From Mucilaginibacter sp. CSA2-8R (GTDB lineage Bacteria > Bacteroidota > Bacteroidia > Sphingobacteriales > Sphingobacteriaceae): a DNA stretch of 64,000 nucleotides. Within the stretch, counting starts at the first letter, position 1. Each line of letters starts with the position of its first letter. The stretch is taken from contig NZ_CP152389.1 of assembly GCF_038806765.1 (NCBI RefSeq), positions 868,001 to 932,000 on the forward strand. The letters run 5' to 3'. This document shows, piece by piece, positions 19,742 through 29,433 of the stretch. The notes below the pieces were generated by a model. That model was not told the origin of the DNA, did no database searches, and was given only the letters and a program-made list of their open reading frames with translations. Position numbers and translations under genes: made by a program.

Positions 19742-19809
19742 TAATCAAAACCTACGTAAGCTGCAACAGCTTGGTTTGCTGGTTTGTGACGGGTAATTTA
19801 AGTGTGTAA

Positions 19810-21306
19810 TCAAATTATATAATTGGCAAGTGCATCAGCAATCTTGCGGTCGTTAGCTAAACGGGGAACTTTATTTTGGCCACCCAGTTTGCCTTGCGAG
19901 CGCATAAAGTTAATAAAACTATCCGGTTGTAAACTTCTGATAATTAAGGGGCGCAAAATGTTGCCCTCAATTAAATCAAAGTAATAGATGTTTTTTTGCT
20001 GCAGTACTTTATCAACCTGTTCGGCAAACTGCTGTGGGTTTGCAGGTGGGTTACCAAATTCTATAAACCATTCGTGGTAGGGTAAGCCCTCGGCGGGGGT
20101 AACCTGCGGGGCTACCGTAAACTCAACAATATCTATACCTTGCTGCCGGGCTACCGTCATTAATGCGTGTTCTACCTCTTCGCCTATAACGTGCTCGCCA
20201 AAGGCAGATATGTAGTGCTTAATCCGACCAGTAACTACAATTTTATGCGGTTTAAGTGAGGTAAACTTTATAGTATCTCCGATGCTATATCCCCATAAAC
20301 CAGCATTGGTATTTAAAATAAGAGCGTAGTTCTTATTCATTTCCACATCGGCCAGGCTAAGGCGGGTTGGATTATCATTAAAATACTCGTCGGCCGGTAT
20401 AAATTCGTAAAATATACCTGCATTAGCCAGCAGTAACAGGCCCTTATCTTGTTGCGAATCCTGAAAAGCAATAAAGCCCTCTGAGGCAGGGTAAGTTTCG
20501 ATAGTGTCGATACCAAAGCCTATACTGTCTTCGACGCGGGCGCGATAAGGCTCATAGTTTACACCGCCGTATACAAACAGTTTAAAGTTAGGGAAAATAT
20601 CTTTAATTTTTTTGCCTCCGGCTTTAGCCGAAAGACGGTCAAAATACATCTGACACCAAGGCGGGATGCCCGAAATCAGGCGCATATCCTGGGCATAAGT
20701 TTCTTCCACAATAGCATCTACTTTTTGCTCCCAGTCTTCAATACAGTTCACCTCATAGCTCGGCAGGCGGTTCTTTTGCAGGTAAGCAGGTACGTGGTGT
20801 GCTACTATGCCCGACAATCGGCCTACAGCAATACCAGCCTTTTCGCTCATAATGGGGCTACCTTGTAAAAAGATCATTTTACCGTCCACAAAATCTGCGT
20901 TACCGGTTTCGTGTATGTAGCTGAGCAATGCGTTACGGGCAGCCCTGATATGCTCGGGCATACTTTCTTTAGAAATCGGAATGTATTTAACCCCCGATGT
21001 AGTGCCTGATGTTTTAGCTAAATAAGCAGGTTTGCCTGGCCACAAAACGTCGGGTTCGCCACCAGTCATCCGGTCGATGTAAGGCCGTAAATCTTCGTAA
21101 TCGCGTACCGGAACGCGTGATTTAAAGTCATTATAATTTTTAATTTGACCAAACTGATGGTCGCGGGCAAAGGCGGTACCGGAAGCTTGCTTTATTAGTT
21201 GTTGCAGGGTTTGTTGCTGCAGGGCTACAGCGTTGTGACGTAGGTTTTCTAAATCGCGGTTTACCCAGGCGGCAAACCATTTGCTCAATACCGATTTTAA
21301 ACCCAT
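19810..21306 (-). CDS. GH3 auxin-responsive-promoter family protein (adenylate-forming enzyme)
   Basis: GH3 proteins adenylate a carboxylic acid and often conjugate it to an amine. The 498-residue protein has the nucleotide-binding motif TSGTTSG at residues 99-105, a VYGGVNYEPYRARVE segment, a YPASEGFIAFQ motif near residue 265 and the hinge with VTGRIKHYISAFGEHV. The bacterial substrate is unknown, and homologues are widespread in Bacteroidota. Only two bases separate it from the upstream membrane-protein gene, so the two are co-transcribed. Confidence 0.9.
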   Translation of the reverse strand: MGLKSVLSKWFAAWVNRDLENLRHNAVALQQQTLQQLIKQASGTAFARDHQFGQIKNYNDFKSRVPVRDYEDLRPYIDRMTGGEPDVLWPGKPAYLAKTSGTTSGVKYIPISKESMPEHIRAARNALLSYIHETGNADFVDGKMIFLQGSPIMSEKAGIAVGRLSGIVAHHVPAYLQKNRLPSYEVNCIEDWEQKVDAIVEETYAQDMRLISGIPPWCQMYFDRLSAKAGGKKIKDIFPNFKLFVYGGVNYEPYRARVEDSIGFGIDTIETYPASEGFIAFQDSQQDKGLLLLANAGIFYEFIPADEYFNDNPTRLSLADVEMNKNYALILNTNAGLWGYSIGDTIKFTSLKPHKIVVTGRIKHYISAFGEHVIGEEVEHALMTVARQQGIDIVEFTVAPQVTPAEGLPYHEWFIEFGNPPANPQQFAEQVDKVLQQKNIYYFDLIEGNILRPLIIRSLQPDSFINFMRSQGKLGGQNKVPRLANDRKIADALANYII

Positions 21307-21308
21307 AC

Positions 21309-22085
21309 TTACAAAGTTTCAGATACGTCGTCGTCTACGTCTTTATGGCTGTAGACAAGCTTACGGTAGGTTGTTATAATTGCAACTTGAACTGTTGGGA
21401 AAGTTATAGCAAACCAAAGGATAGCTCCAAATTCTATCAAATATGCGTCTAATGCTTTATTTTGCTCTACAAAAATTGTGATAATTCCATTTACGACAAG
21501 CAGTATCAGGGCTACAAAACCAAATACAATGAGTACCATACTTAACAGCTTGAAGAAATTGTTTTTGGTTATTGCAAAGCTCTGTTGTAATGATTCTAAA
21601 GGTCCTGAATCATCGTCTACTATAAAGCATAGACAAAAAATTAATCTAATCAAGAAATACACTATCGCGATAGCTTCAACAAGTAATAGAAAATAAAGTA
21701 GAAAGCCGTTTTTAACAATTCTGAAGTCTATAAAAAGTAAAGTTTGATAGATTATTCTAAATACAATCACAATCAAAACGGCATAGCAAACCATCTTAAA
21801 AGATGGAAGAATATCCTTAAACTCAAATTCATAATACTCCTTATCAATAAGAGTTAATAAAAGTTTATAGAATGATAGAGTAAGATAGGTTGCAACAATG
21901 GAAATAATTTGTGCTCCTAAAATTTGCGCTGTTACTGAATATTGGGAAAAATATACTGATAGAGCGTCCTTCGCCATTTCGCCCAGAAAAGTAACCATTG
22001 TAAAAACAATTAAGATTACATAATTCTCTTTAATGACCTTCCATGCAGTTTTGATAGTGTCGGCAATGGAAAAAGGATGATACAT
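21309..22085 (-). CDS. Polytopic membrane protein of unknown function
   Basis: The 258-residue protein has about five membrane helices in paired hydrophobic blocks, resembling generic glycerophosphodiesterase-type or DUF975-like membrane domains, without a firm match. Base composition is visibly more AT-rich than its neighbours, which suggests separate acquisition. It is packed 2 bases from the GH3-type gene and 6 bases from the glycosyltransferase gene, as an operon member. Confidence 0.75.
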   Translation of the reverse strand: MYHPFSIADTIKTAWKVIKENYVILIVFTMVTFLGEMAKDALSVYFSQYSVTAQILGAQIISIVATYLTLSFYKLLLTLIDKEYYEFEFKDILPSFKMVCYAVLIVIVFRIIYQTLLFIDFRIVKNGFLLYFLLLVEAIAIVYFLIRLIFCLCFIVDDDSGPLESLQQSFAITKNNFFKLLSMVLIVFGFVALILLVVNGIITIFVEQNKALDAYLIEFGAILWFAITFPTVQVAIITTYRKLVYSHKDVDDDVSETL

Positions 22086-22091
22086 AAGTGC

Positions 22092-23060
22092 TTATGATGT
22101 TTTAAAAATTACGCGCTTCCAAAAATCCTGCATAAAGCCCAAGCCATAAGCTACAAGTTGAATGAAGGCTGCGCCCACGCTCAAAAATGCAACTTTTAAC
22201 GATTTGTTTTTGTACCAGGAGTGAAAAAATATCAATAAACTAAACAACGCCAGTATAAAGTTGCCGAGTATGGCAATACCCCAACCTAATAAATTGGCAA
22301 TGATGGTGAACAACACGCCCAATGTAAACGCAGCCGGAAAAAAGTGTACTAGCTTTAACTCGTTAGGGAAAAATTTATAGATGTTAATACGTGCCCTGCC
22401 AAAAAAATGAAGCTGCTTGTAAAACTGTGCGTAGCTTGTTCGGCGTTTATGATACACCTTGGCTTCAGGTATCAACCCGATTTTAAAACCGGCCGTATGT
22501 ATGCGGATGCTGTACTCAATATCTTCGCCCAAGCGGGTAATTATAAAGCCACCTGCTTTTTCCCATACCTGGCGGGATACTCCCATGTTAAAGCTGCGTG
22601 GGTGAAACTGCCCGATACCTTTTTTATTGCCGCGTATGCCGCCGGTAGTAAAAGGCGAAGTCATGGAATAGCTAATGGCCTTTTGCATATCGGTAAACGA
22701 TTCATGGGCATCATCGGGTCCGCCATAAGCATCTAGGTAATCGGTTTGCAGGCGATGGTTAACTACTTCCAGGTAATTTTCCGGGATAAGGCAGTCCGAG
22801 TCGAAAATGATAAAATAGTCTCCGTTTGCACGTTCAAAGCCAAAGTTACGGCTAAAGCCCTGGCCTTCGTTGGGTTTAAAATAGTAATGAATGTTTAATT
22901 GCCCGCTAAAGCTTTCAGCAATGTGTTTGGCATCCTTAACTGAGCCGTCCTCAATCACCAGTACCTCAAACTGCCGGTAGGTTTGCCGGGTAAGGCTTTC
23001 CAGCAGTTCTTTAATTTCCTGCGGGCGGTTATAAAGCGGTATGATGATAGAAAAAAACAT
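22092..23060 (-). CDS. GT2 family glycosyltransferase with C-terminal membrane helices
   Basis: This inverting GT-A transferase begins with FSIIIPLYNRPQEI and has the nucleotide-sugar motif IIFDSDCLIP near residue 92, followed by a GEDIEYSIRI acceptor-region motif. Two or three helices near the C-terminus (about 245-310) anchor it to the inner membrane. I prefer the ATG at 23060 to the longer frame at 23093 because the family core starts there. It probably extends or decorates a cell-surface glycan; donor and acceptor are unknown. Confidence 0.88.
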   Translation of the reverse strand: MFFSIIIPLYNRPQEIKELLESLTRQTYRQFEVLVIEDGSVKDAKHIAESFSGQLNIHYYFKPNEGQGFSRNFGFERANGDYFIIFDSDCLIPENYLEVVNHRLQTDYLDAYGGPDDAHESFTDMQKAISYSMTSPFTTGGIRGNKKGIGQFHPRSFNMGVSRQVWEKAGGFIITRLGEDIEYSIRIHTAGFKIGLIPEAKVYHKRRTSYAQFYKQLHFFGRARINIYKFFPNELKLVHFFPAAFTLGVLFTIIANLLGWGIAILGNFILALFSLLIFFHSWYKNKSLKVAFLSVGAAFIQLVAYGLGFMQDFWKRVIFKTS

Positions 23061-23165
23061 TGTTAACGGACTGCTTACTGGGCAAGCGTGCAATTATACA
23101 GATGATATAATTAATAGTTAAATAAACCTGAGCGGAAATGTATAGGATAAACGAAAAATTTTCGA

Positions 23166-24116
23166 TTATACTCGGTCTTCAATCTGGTATTTGTTACGCT
23201 CGCTCGAACTGCGAGCTACCAATTCAGCCACAAAGCCGGTTAAAAATAACTGCGAACCTAAAATGATAGCCACCAGCGCCAGGTAAAATAAAGGGTTATC
23301 GGTAGCGTCGCGGTATTTCTCGTTATGGGCAATGTGGATGAGTTTTTCTGTAATAATCCAGATGGCCATTACCAAGCCTACAAAAAAGCTAAGCACACCC
23401 AATGAGCCGAAAAAATGCATGGGGCGCTTGCCAAACTTGCCAACAAAAAATATAGACAATAAATCTAAAAAGCCATTGATAAAGCGGCTCATCCCGAATT
23501 TGGTAGTGCCGTATTTGCGGGCACGGTGTTCAACCACCTGCTCGCCAATTTTAGTAAACCCTGCCCATTTGGCAATTACCGGAATGTAACGGTGCATTTC
23601 GCCGTACACCTCAATGTTTTTTACCACGGCCTTGCGGTAAGCTTTTAGGCCGCAATTAAAATCGTGCAGGTTATCAATACCCGACATTTTGCGGGTGGCC
23701 GCGTTAAATAAACGGGTAGGAATGGTTTTGCTTAACGGATCGTATCGTTTAGCCTTCCAGCCCGATATTAAGTCGTAGTTTTCTTCGGTGATACGGCGGT
23801 ACAATTCGGGTATTTCGTCTGGGCTGTCCTGCAAATCAGCATCCATAGTAATAATTACACTACCTTGTGCTGCCTCAAAGCCGGTATTTAACGCGGCCGA
23901 TTTTCCATAATTACGCCTGAACTTGATACCTTTAATGCAGGTGTTTTGTGCATGTAGCTTACAAATCATCTCCCATGATCCGTCGCGGCTACCATCATCA
24001 ACCAGTAATACCTCGTAGGTAAAATTGTGCTCCTGCATTACCCGGCTTATCCAAGTGGTAAGTTCGGGCAGCGATTCAACTTCGTTTAATAAAGGTACAA
24101 CAACTGAAATATCCAT
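23166..24116 (-). CDS. GT2 family glycosyltransferase, polyprenyl-phosphate sugar synthase type
   Basis: The 316-residue protein is close to the DPM1/GtrB/ArnC group, which attaches a sugar to a polyprenyl phosphate at the inner membrane. Motifs are VVPLLNEVESLPEL at the N-terminus, LLVDDGSRDGSW, MDADLQDSPDEIPEL with the metal-binding DxD, and LHDFNCGLKAYR. Two C-terminal helices (about 232-258 and 272-298) give the expected topology. The next gene in the transcription direction is another glycosyltransferase about 100 bases on. Confidence 0.92.
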   Translation of the reverse strand: MDISVVVPLLNEVESLPELTTWISRVMQEHNFTYEVLLVDDGSRDGSWEMICKLHAQNTCIKGIKFRRNYGKSAALNTGFEAAQGSVIITMDADLQDSPDEIPELYRRITEENYDLISGWKAKRYDPLSKTIPTRLFNAATRKMSGIDNLHDFNCGLKAYRKAVVKNIEVYGEMHRYIPVIAKWAGFTKIGEQVVEHRARKYGTTKFGMSRFINGFLDLLSIFFVGKFGKRPMHFFGSLGVLSFFVGLVMAIWIITEKLIHIAHNEKYRDATDNPLFYLALVAIILGSQLFLTGFVAELVARSSSERNKYQIEDRV

Positions 24117-24256
24117 GCATCGAAAGCAATGCCTAAAAAAGGCTTAATTGCAACAGGCAAAAATATAAAAATACTTGAGTATAGACGACAATCTAACAAG
24201 GCGTGTTTAGCCTTTTAAAGCCAAGCCGAATGGTATAGGAGTTTAATAAAAAGCCG

Positions 24257-24874
24257 CTATTGCATCCGCTTACGGATGGTATTAAAATAGACAGCCGTAC
24301 CTGCACCGGCTAATGCACCTACTGTAACATCAGATGGGTAATGTAAGCCCAGATACATACGCGAATAGGTAACCGATCCAGCCCACAAAAAGGCAGGCGC
24401 CATTACATACCATTTAGGGTAGGCAATTGATAGGGCAGTTGCCGTACTGATAGATGAAGAAGCATGGCCGGAAGGAAACGAATAGTCGCCTGCAATGTAA
24501 ACCGGTATTACCCTAAAATTGCCTCTGAACGGCCGCGGACGCTTAACCAGTTTTTTAACCAGCAATACCAAACCGTATGATATAACCGAACTGCTGGCTA
24601 CATATAAGGCATTTTGGCGCATCTCTTTGTTGTTGTCAATCAGTCCGCCAACTAGTAAACCTGCAGGTACCAGTGCGTTGCCGTACAAGTTTGTTTTTGA
24701 CATGGTGTAATAGAAATCGGTTTTGGCAGGCGTGCGGCTGTCGGCCAGGTTCATCATAATGCGGTCGTCTAAATGCCTTGGGGCAAAGGCCTGAACGTAC
24801 TGCGCTTGTGCCGGCAAAAAAAGCAACACAAATATTATAGAAGCAAAAGTAGTTAAGTACCCAACGCGGTTCAT
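24257..24874 (-). CDS. PAP2-superfamily membrane phosphatase
   Basis: The three phosphatase motifs are KKLVKRPRP (motif 1), PSGHASSS (motif 2) and SRMYLGLHYPSDV (motif 3). With a signal peptide and several hydrophobic helices this fits an inner-membrane lipid or polyprenyl-pyrophosphate phosphatase. I chose the ATG at 24874 because it begins a regular signal sequence ending near QAQ; an ATG two codons earlier is equally possible. The adjacent polyprenyl-type glycosyltransferase makes a lipid-carrier role plausible. Confidence 0.88.
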   Translation of the reverse strand: MNRVGYLTTFASIIFVLLFLPAQAQYVQAFAPRHLDDRIMMNLADSRTPAKTDFYYTMSKTNLYGNALVPAGLLVGGLIDNNKEMRQNALYVASSSVISYGLVLLVKKLVKRPRPFRGNFRVIPVYIAGDYSFPSGHASSSISTATALSIAYPKWYVMAPAFLWAGSVTYSRMYLGLHYPSDVTVGALAGAGTAVYFNTIRKRMQ

Positions 24875-25117
24875 GATCATAAGTACAAGGTTGAGGCCGT
24901 AAAGTTTAACATATACCGAATAGCAAAAGCAAAATAGCATAAAATTTAACAGTTTGCCTACCGTTGTTTTTTTGCAAATGATATAGCTAAATTTAAAAGC
25001 CGGTTATGCGCTAAAACCAAATGATATAATTTTTATTATTATGCAATACAATTGGGTAACGGCGTCCATGCGATCAGATACTTATCCATATTAGTAACTT
25101 TTTTTAATCGCCTTATT

Positions 25118-26401
25118 ATGAACTACCAACAACTGCTGGAGCGAGTAAAGCAGCACGTTTTGTCGTATTTTAAGATACAAAACAGCGAAAGCCTGATTTA
25201 CCATAACCGCCGGCACACCGAAGATGTAGCGGCTGCGACTGTGCAAATTGCCAACCACTACCAGTTAGATGATAAAGATTTTTTTATAGTAGTAGCAGCA
25301 TCATGGTTTCATGATACCGGTTACCTGAAAAGCCTGGAAAACCACGAAGAGCATAGCGCACAAATAGCCGAAGAGTTTTTGAAAGCGCAGCAGGCCGACG
25401 ATTATGTAATACAGCAGGTTAAAGCTTGTATTATGGCTACCAAAGTTCCGCAGCGGCCCAACGGGTTATTGCAGGAAATTATCTGCGATGCTGATTTGTT
25501 CCATTTAGGCACCGATGACTTTGACGACAAGAACAAGCTGATGCGCAAAGAGTGCAAAACTGCACTCAATTGTGATTTCAGCAAGCAAGACTGGCGTCAC
25601 AAAACCATTCGTTTTATGCAGGCGCATCATTATCATACTGACTATGCTAAAATGCTGCTGAGCGACCAGAAAGAAAAAAATATTCAGCGCCTTAAAGACA
25701 AAGAGGCTGAATGGATGGAAAAAAACAAAACAGAGGAAGAAGAGCCCAAGGGAGAAGCGCCCGAGAAAAACGCAAGCCCGGCAGGTATTCCATTATTTTC
25801 TTCAACCACGCCCGCTAACGATACGAGCGTATTTAAAGAGAAAGACGTTAAGAAAAAAGAGCGGCCTGATAAAGGTATAGAAACCATGTTCAGGGTAAGT
25901 TCGAGTAACCACCAGCGTTTGAGCGATATGGCTGATAATAAAGCTCACATCATGATTACTGTTAACTCAATTATTCTGTCAGCTATTATCAGTTTATTAC
26001 TGCGTCGGCTTGAAGATTACAGTTACCTGGTAATTCCAACCTTTATAATCCTGGTGGTAAGTTTAACCACTATGATTTTTGCCATACTGGCTACCCGGCC
26101 GTCATTGCCCGAGGGGCGGTTTTCGGCAGAGGACGTGGATAATAAAAAGGTTAACCTGCTGTTTTTTGGTAATTTTTACCGCATGAGCCTGCCGGATTAT
26201 GTAGCCGGAATGCGTAATGTTATGGCCGACCGCGAGTTTTTGTACGGCAGCTTAATTATTGATGTATATTCACAAGGTGTGGTGCTGGGGCGCAAATACC
26301 GCTTGCTGCGTATATCGTACAATATTTTTATGTTTGGGCTTATTGCGTCTGTATTAGCATTTATTATTGCATCGGCTATTAACGGTCAGGGTAAACATTA
26401 A
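25118..26401 (+). CDS. HD phosphohydrolase fused to a Pycsar-type transmembrane effector domain
   Basis: The ATG at 25118 starts the HD domain properly; an in-frame TTG 22 codons upstream is less likely. The HD domain (about 10-190) shows His33, the His65-Asp66 pair in FHDTGYL and Asp124 in CDADLFHLG, the metal ligands of HD phosphohydrolases. A charged Lys/Glu linker (about 190-260) leads to a C-terminal domain (about 262-425) with three membrane helices (about 278-298, 302-326, 398-421) that matches PycTM/DUF5706, the membrane domain of Pycsar anti-phage effectors. No cyclase gene is adjacent. ppk1 starts four bases after the stop, so nucleotide or polyphosphate signalling is a reasonable inference. 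Confidence 0.85.
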   Translation: MNYQQLLERVKQHVLSYFKIQNSESLIYHNRRHTEDVAAATVQIANHYQLDDKDFFIVVAASWFHDTGYLKSLENHEEHSAQIAEEFLKAQQADDYVIQQVKACIMATKVPQRPNGLLQEIICDADLFHLGTDDFDDKNKLMRKECKTALNCDFSKQDWRHKTIRFMQAHHYHTDYAKMLLSDQKEKNIQRLKDKEAEWMEKNKTEEEEPKGEAPEKNASPAGIPLFSSTTPANDTSVFKEKDVKKKERPDKGIETMFRVSSSNHQRLSDMADNKAHIMITVNSIILSAIISLLLRRLEDYSYLVIPTFIILVVSLTTMIFAILATRPSLPEGRFSAEDVDNKKVNLLFFGNFYRMSLPDYVAGMRNVMADREFLYGSLIIDVYSQGVVLGRKYRLLRISYNIFMFGLIASVLAFIIASAINGQGKH

Positions 26402-26405
26402 AATC

Positions 26406-28466
26406 ATGGATTTTAAATACTTTAATCGTGATTTGAGCTGGCTGTCATTTAACGAGCGTGTACTGCAGGAAGCTAATAGGGATACTTTACCAGTACTCGA
26501 GCGGATCAATTTTTTATCTATCTACTCTTCCAACCTTGATGAGTTTTACCGGGTACGTATGCCGGTATTGCAGGCTTTAAACAAACTGCAAAAACGTAAA
26601 GAAGATTTAACCCCGGGAAGTGTACAGCCCGACGATTTAAGCAACGCTCAAGAGCAAATACGGCAGCAGCAAGAACAATATGGGCAAATGCTAACACAGT
26701 CCATCTTGCCTCAGTTGCATGATAAGGGTGTTCATCTGTTGTATAATCAACCCTTTCCGCCACAAATTGTACAAGAGGTAAGCAGTTACTTTTTAAGCCA
26801 GGTAATGGCCTTTTTGCAGCCCGTAAGGCTCTCCGCAAACAGCGACTTTTTCCCTGTAAATAACCAGCTTTATTTACTCATACTGCTGGGTAAAGAAGAG
26901 AAAGAAGAAATGGTGGTGATGCACATCCCTTCAGACGAGCTGCCGCGTTTCTTTAGTATAGAAGATCAGGATGAGCAGTACATCGTTTTTTTAGATGACA
27001 TCATCAGGCACAATTTAGATAAAGTATTTACCGAAAAGGTAAGCGGGTGCTACAGTTTTAAAATAACTCGCGATGCTGAATTAGATTTTAAAGACGAATA
27101 CAGTGGCGATTTAGCTGACGCGCTGGAGCGGCAATTACGAAAGCGCGATTATGGTTTAGCTACCCGCTTCTTGCATCAGCCCGGTGTACCGCTAAGGGTA
27201 TTACATCAGGTTTGCCAGTGGTTGGCTGTAAACGAACGCAGTTTAGTAACAGGGGGTATGTATCATAACCTGAAAGATTTAGCCGATCTACCAATAAGCG
27301 ATGCCTCTTTGAAAGCGGAAAAATGGCCGGCATTACACTTTGCCGCTTTGCCCGAAACGCAATCGGTTTTAAATCAGATTGGCTTGCAAGATTATCTTTT
27401 GCATCCGCCTTATCATAGTTACGATACCATTTTACGCTTTTTTAACGAAGCGGCAATCCGGCCGGATGTTGAAGAGATTTACACCTCCCTGTACCGGGTA
27501 GCCAGCGACTCAAAAATTGTAAACGCCCTGATCAGCGCTGCTAAAAACGGAAAAAAGGTAAATGTATTGGTTGAACTAAAAGCCCGTTTTGATGAAGCTA
27601 ATAATATCAAATGGGCCAAAAAGCTTCGTGCAGCCGGAGCCAAAATTATTTACAGTGTTACTGCACTGAAAGTGCACGCTAAAATTGCTTTAGTCAAACT
27701 TAAATCGGGCAACCGCACGCTGTACAGGGGGTTGTTGGCCACCGGCAATTTTAACGAAAACACAGCCCGCTTTTACACCGACCATATTCTGCTCACAGGC
27801 AACCATACCCTGCTGCGCGAAATGGAGTTGCTGTTTATCTTTTTGGCTAAAAAACAAAAACCTGCTGATGCAGGCATCATGCCGTTTAACCAGTTGCTGG
27901 TAGCACAGTTTAACTTGCAGCAACGCTTTATGGAACTGATAGATAATGAAATTAACCATGTAAAGCAGGGGCTGCCCGGTTCCATTACCATTAAGCTGAA
28001 CAATTTAGAAGAAGAAAAGCTGATTAATAAATTGTACGAAGCTTCGAACGCTGGTGTCAAAATACAAATGATTGTGCGGAGCATTTGCCGTTTAATACCA
28101 GGCGTAGCCGGACAAAGCGAAAACATTACCGTAACCCGGATTATTGATAAGTACCTGGAGCATGGCCGCGTTTTTATCTTCGGCAATAATGGTAACCCGC
28201 AAGTATACATGGGCTCGGCCGACTGGATGAACCGCAATATTTACCATCGGATAGAAGTATGCTTCCCGATTTATGATGCCGATATTAAAGAAGAGATTTT
28301 ACAGATTGTTGAGTTACAACTACGCGACAATACACAAGCTGTACATATTGACACACAATTAAATAATATTCCTGTTAAAAAAGGTGAGCCTGCCGTAAGG
28401 TCTCAACTGGAGATTTACAATTTGCTAAAGGCAAAAGCCGGCAAAGTTCCATTACAAACCACTTAA
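26406..28466 (+). CDS. ppk1: Polyphosphate kinase 1
   Basis: PPK1 reversibly transfers the terminal phosphate of ATP to polyphosphate. I chose the ATG at 26406 (MDFKYFNRDLSWLSFNERVL), which begins at the conserved family N-terminus; an upstream frame overlapping the preceding gene is not needed. The 686-residue length is typical. His424 in LKVHAKIALV corresponds to the autophosphorylated histidine, and RGLLATGNFNENTARFYTDH and the second PLD-like half with GSADWMNRN are present. It is the middle gene of a three-gene operon with 4-base gaps on both sides. Confidence 0.96.
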   Translation: MDFKYFNRDLSWLSFNERVLQEANRDTLPVLERINFLSIYSSNLDEFYRVRMPVLQALNKLQKRKEDLTPGSVQPDDLSNAQEQIRQQQEQYGQMLTQSILPQLHDKGVHLLYNQPFPPQIVQEVSSYFLSQVMAFLQPVRLSANSDFFPVNNQLYLLILLGKEEKEEMVVMHIPSDELPRFFSIEDQDEQYIVFLDDIIRHNLDKVFTEKVSGCYSFKITRDAELDFKDEYSGDLADALERQLRKRDYGLATRFLHQPGVPLRVLHQVCQWLAVNERSLVTGGMYHNLKDLADLPISDASLKAEKWPALHFAALPETQSVLNQIGLQDYLLHPPYHSYDTILRFFNEAAIRPDVEEIYTSLYRVASDSKIVNALISAAKNGKKVNVLVELKARFDEANNIKWAKKLRAAGAKIIYSVTALKVHAKIALVKLKSGNRTLYRGLLATGNFNENTARFYTDHILLTGNHTLLREMELLFIFLAKKQKPADAGIMPFNQLLVAQFNLQQRFMELIDNEINHVKQGLPGSITIKLNNLEEEKLINKLYEASNAGVKIQMIVRSICRLIPGVAGQSENITVTRIIDKYLEHGRVFIFGNNGNPQVYMGSADWMNRNIYHRIEVCFPIYDADIKEEILQIVELQLRDNTQAVHIDTQLNNIPVKKGEPAVRSQLEIYNLLKAKAGKVPLQTT

Positions 28467-28470
28467 ATTT

Positions 28471-29343
28471 ATGAAAAGCAGTACTTCCATTTATACTTTG
28501 ATACTTATTGCTGTATTAGGGATCTCGTGCGCCCACAGCCAGCAGCAAGAGGAATATGTCAGTCCTCAAGGTTATAATTTAAAAGAACCTGAACGTTATA
28601 AAATGGAAGACGATCTGCTGGAAATTTCGGGCATTGCCTTTAACAAAGGCGATAACAAAACCATTTACGCCATTGAAGATGAAGACGGCAAACTTTTTTA
28701 CGGCCACCCATCAGACCGCATGAAAGCAGGGCACACTAAATTTGCCAAACACGGCGACTACGAGGATGTAGCCATTTGCAATGACCGTGTTATTGTGCTT
28801 AAAAGTAATGGTAAGCTATACACCTTTCCGCTTAGCGAAATAAAAGAACAAGAACTTAGCAATGTGCATGAACATAAAGATCTCCTGCCAGCAGGCGAGT
28901 ATGAAAGCCTGTATGCCGACGACGCCAAAAACAAACTGTACGTGTTATGCAAAAATTGTGACGATGAGAAAACTACCCAAAGCAGTACGGGCTACATTTT
29001 TGATGTTTTACCCAACGATAGCATAAAAAAGGCCGGAACCTTTAAAATAGAGGTTAGCCAGATTACTAAATTAACTAAAGACGATAAAATAAAGTTTAGG
29101 CCGTCGGCTATGGCGCAAAATCCTGTCACCAAGCAGTGGTATATTGTATCGTCGGTTAATAGCTTGCTAGTAGTTGCCAATCAAAATTGGCAGGTAACTA
29201 ATACCTATGCGCTTAATCGTAAAAATTTTTTACAACCCGAAGGCATAGCATTTGACAGCAAGGGTAACCTGTACATTTCTAACGAAGGCGACGAATTTAG
29301 CCGTGGCAGCATTTTAAAATTTACTTATTTTGGTAAACGGTAA
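28471..29343 (+). CDS. SdiA-regulated-type beta-propeller lipoprotein
   Basis: A lipoprotein signal (LIAVLGISC) places the 290-residue protein in a membrane facing the periplasm. The mature region matches the SdiA-regulated (YjiK-like) family, with ISGIAFN, YEDVAI, YESLYAD and LQPEGIAFDSKGNLYISNEGD, which mark propeller blades. Family members are uncharacterised; some resemble phytase-like or calcium-binding propellers. It starts four bases after ppk1, so a link to phosphate metabolism is inferred. Confidence 0.85.
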   Translation: MKSSTSIYTLILIAVLGISCAHSQQQEEYVSPQGYNLKEPERYKMEDDLLEISGIAFNKGDNKTIYAIEDEDGKLFYGHPSDRMKAGHTKFAKHGDYEDVAICNDRVIVLKSNGKLYTFPLSEIKEQELSNVHEHKDLLPAGEYESLYADDAKNKLYVLCKNCDDEKTTQSSTGYIFDVLPNDSIKKAGTFKIEVSQITKLTKDDKIKFRPSAMAQNPVTKQWYIVSSVNSLLVVANQNWQVTNTYALNRKNFLQPEGIAFDSKGNLYISNEGDEFSRGSILKFTYFGKR

Positions 29344-29433
29344 TTTTAATAACATTGTCAATCTATCACCGTTTTTAAACGAAAGTGAATTTTAAGTATC
29401 CAACTCATTTGGTTACCGTACAAGGCGCTGTCC

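Noticed and set aside
25118-26401. A working Pycsar anti-phage system
   Set aside because: No pyrimidine nucleotide cyclase gene is nearby, and the neighbours are metabolic; the PycTM-like domain alone does not make a defence system.
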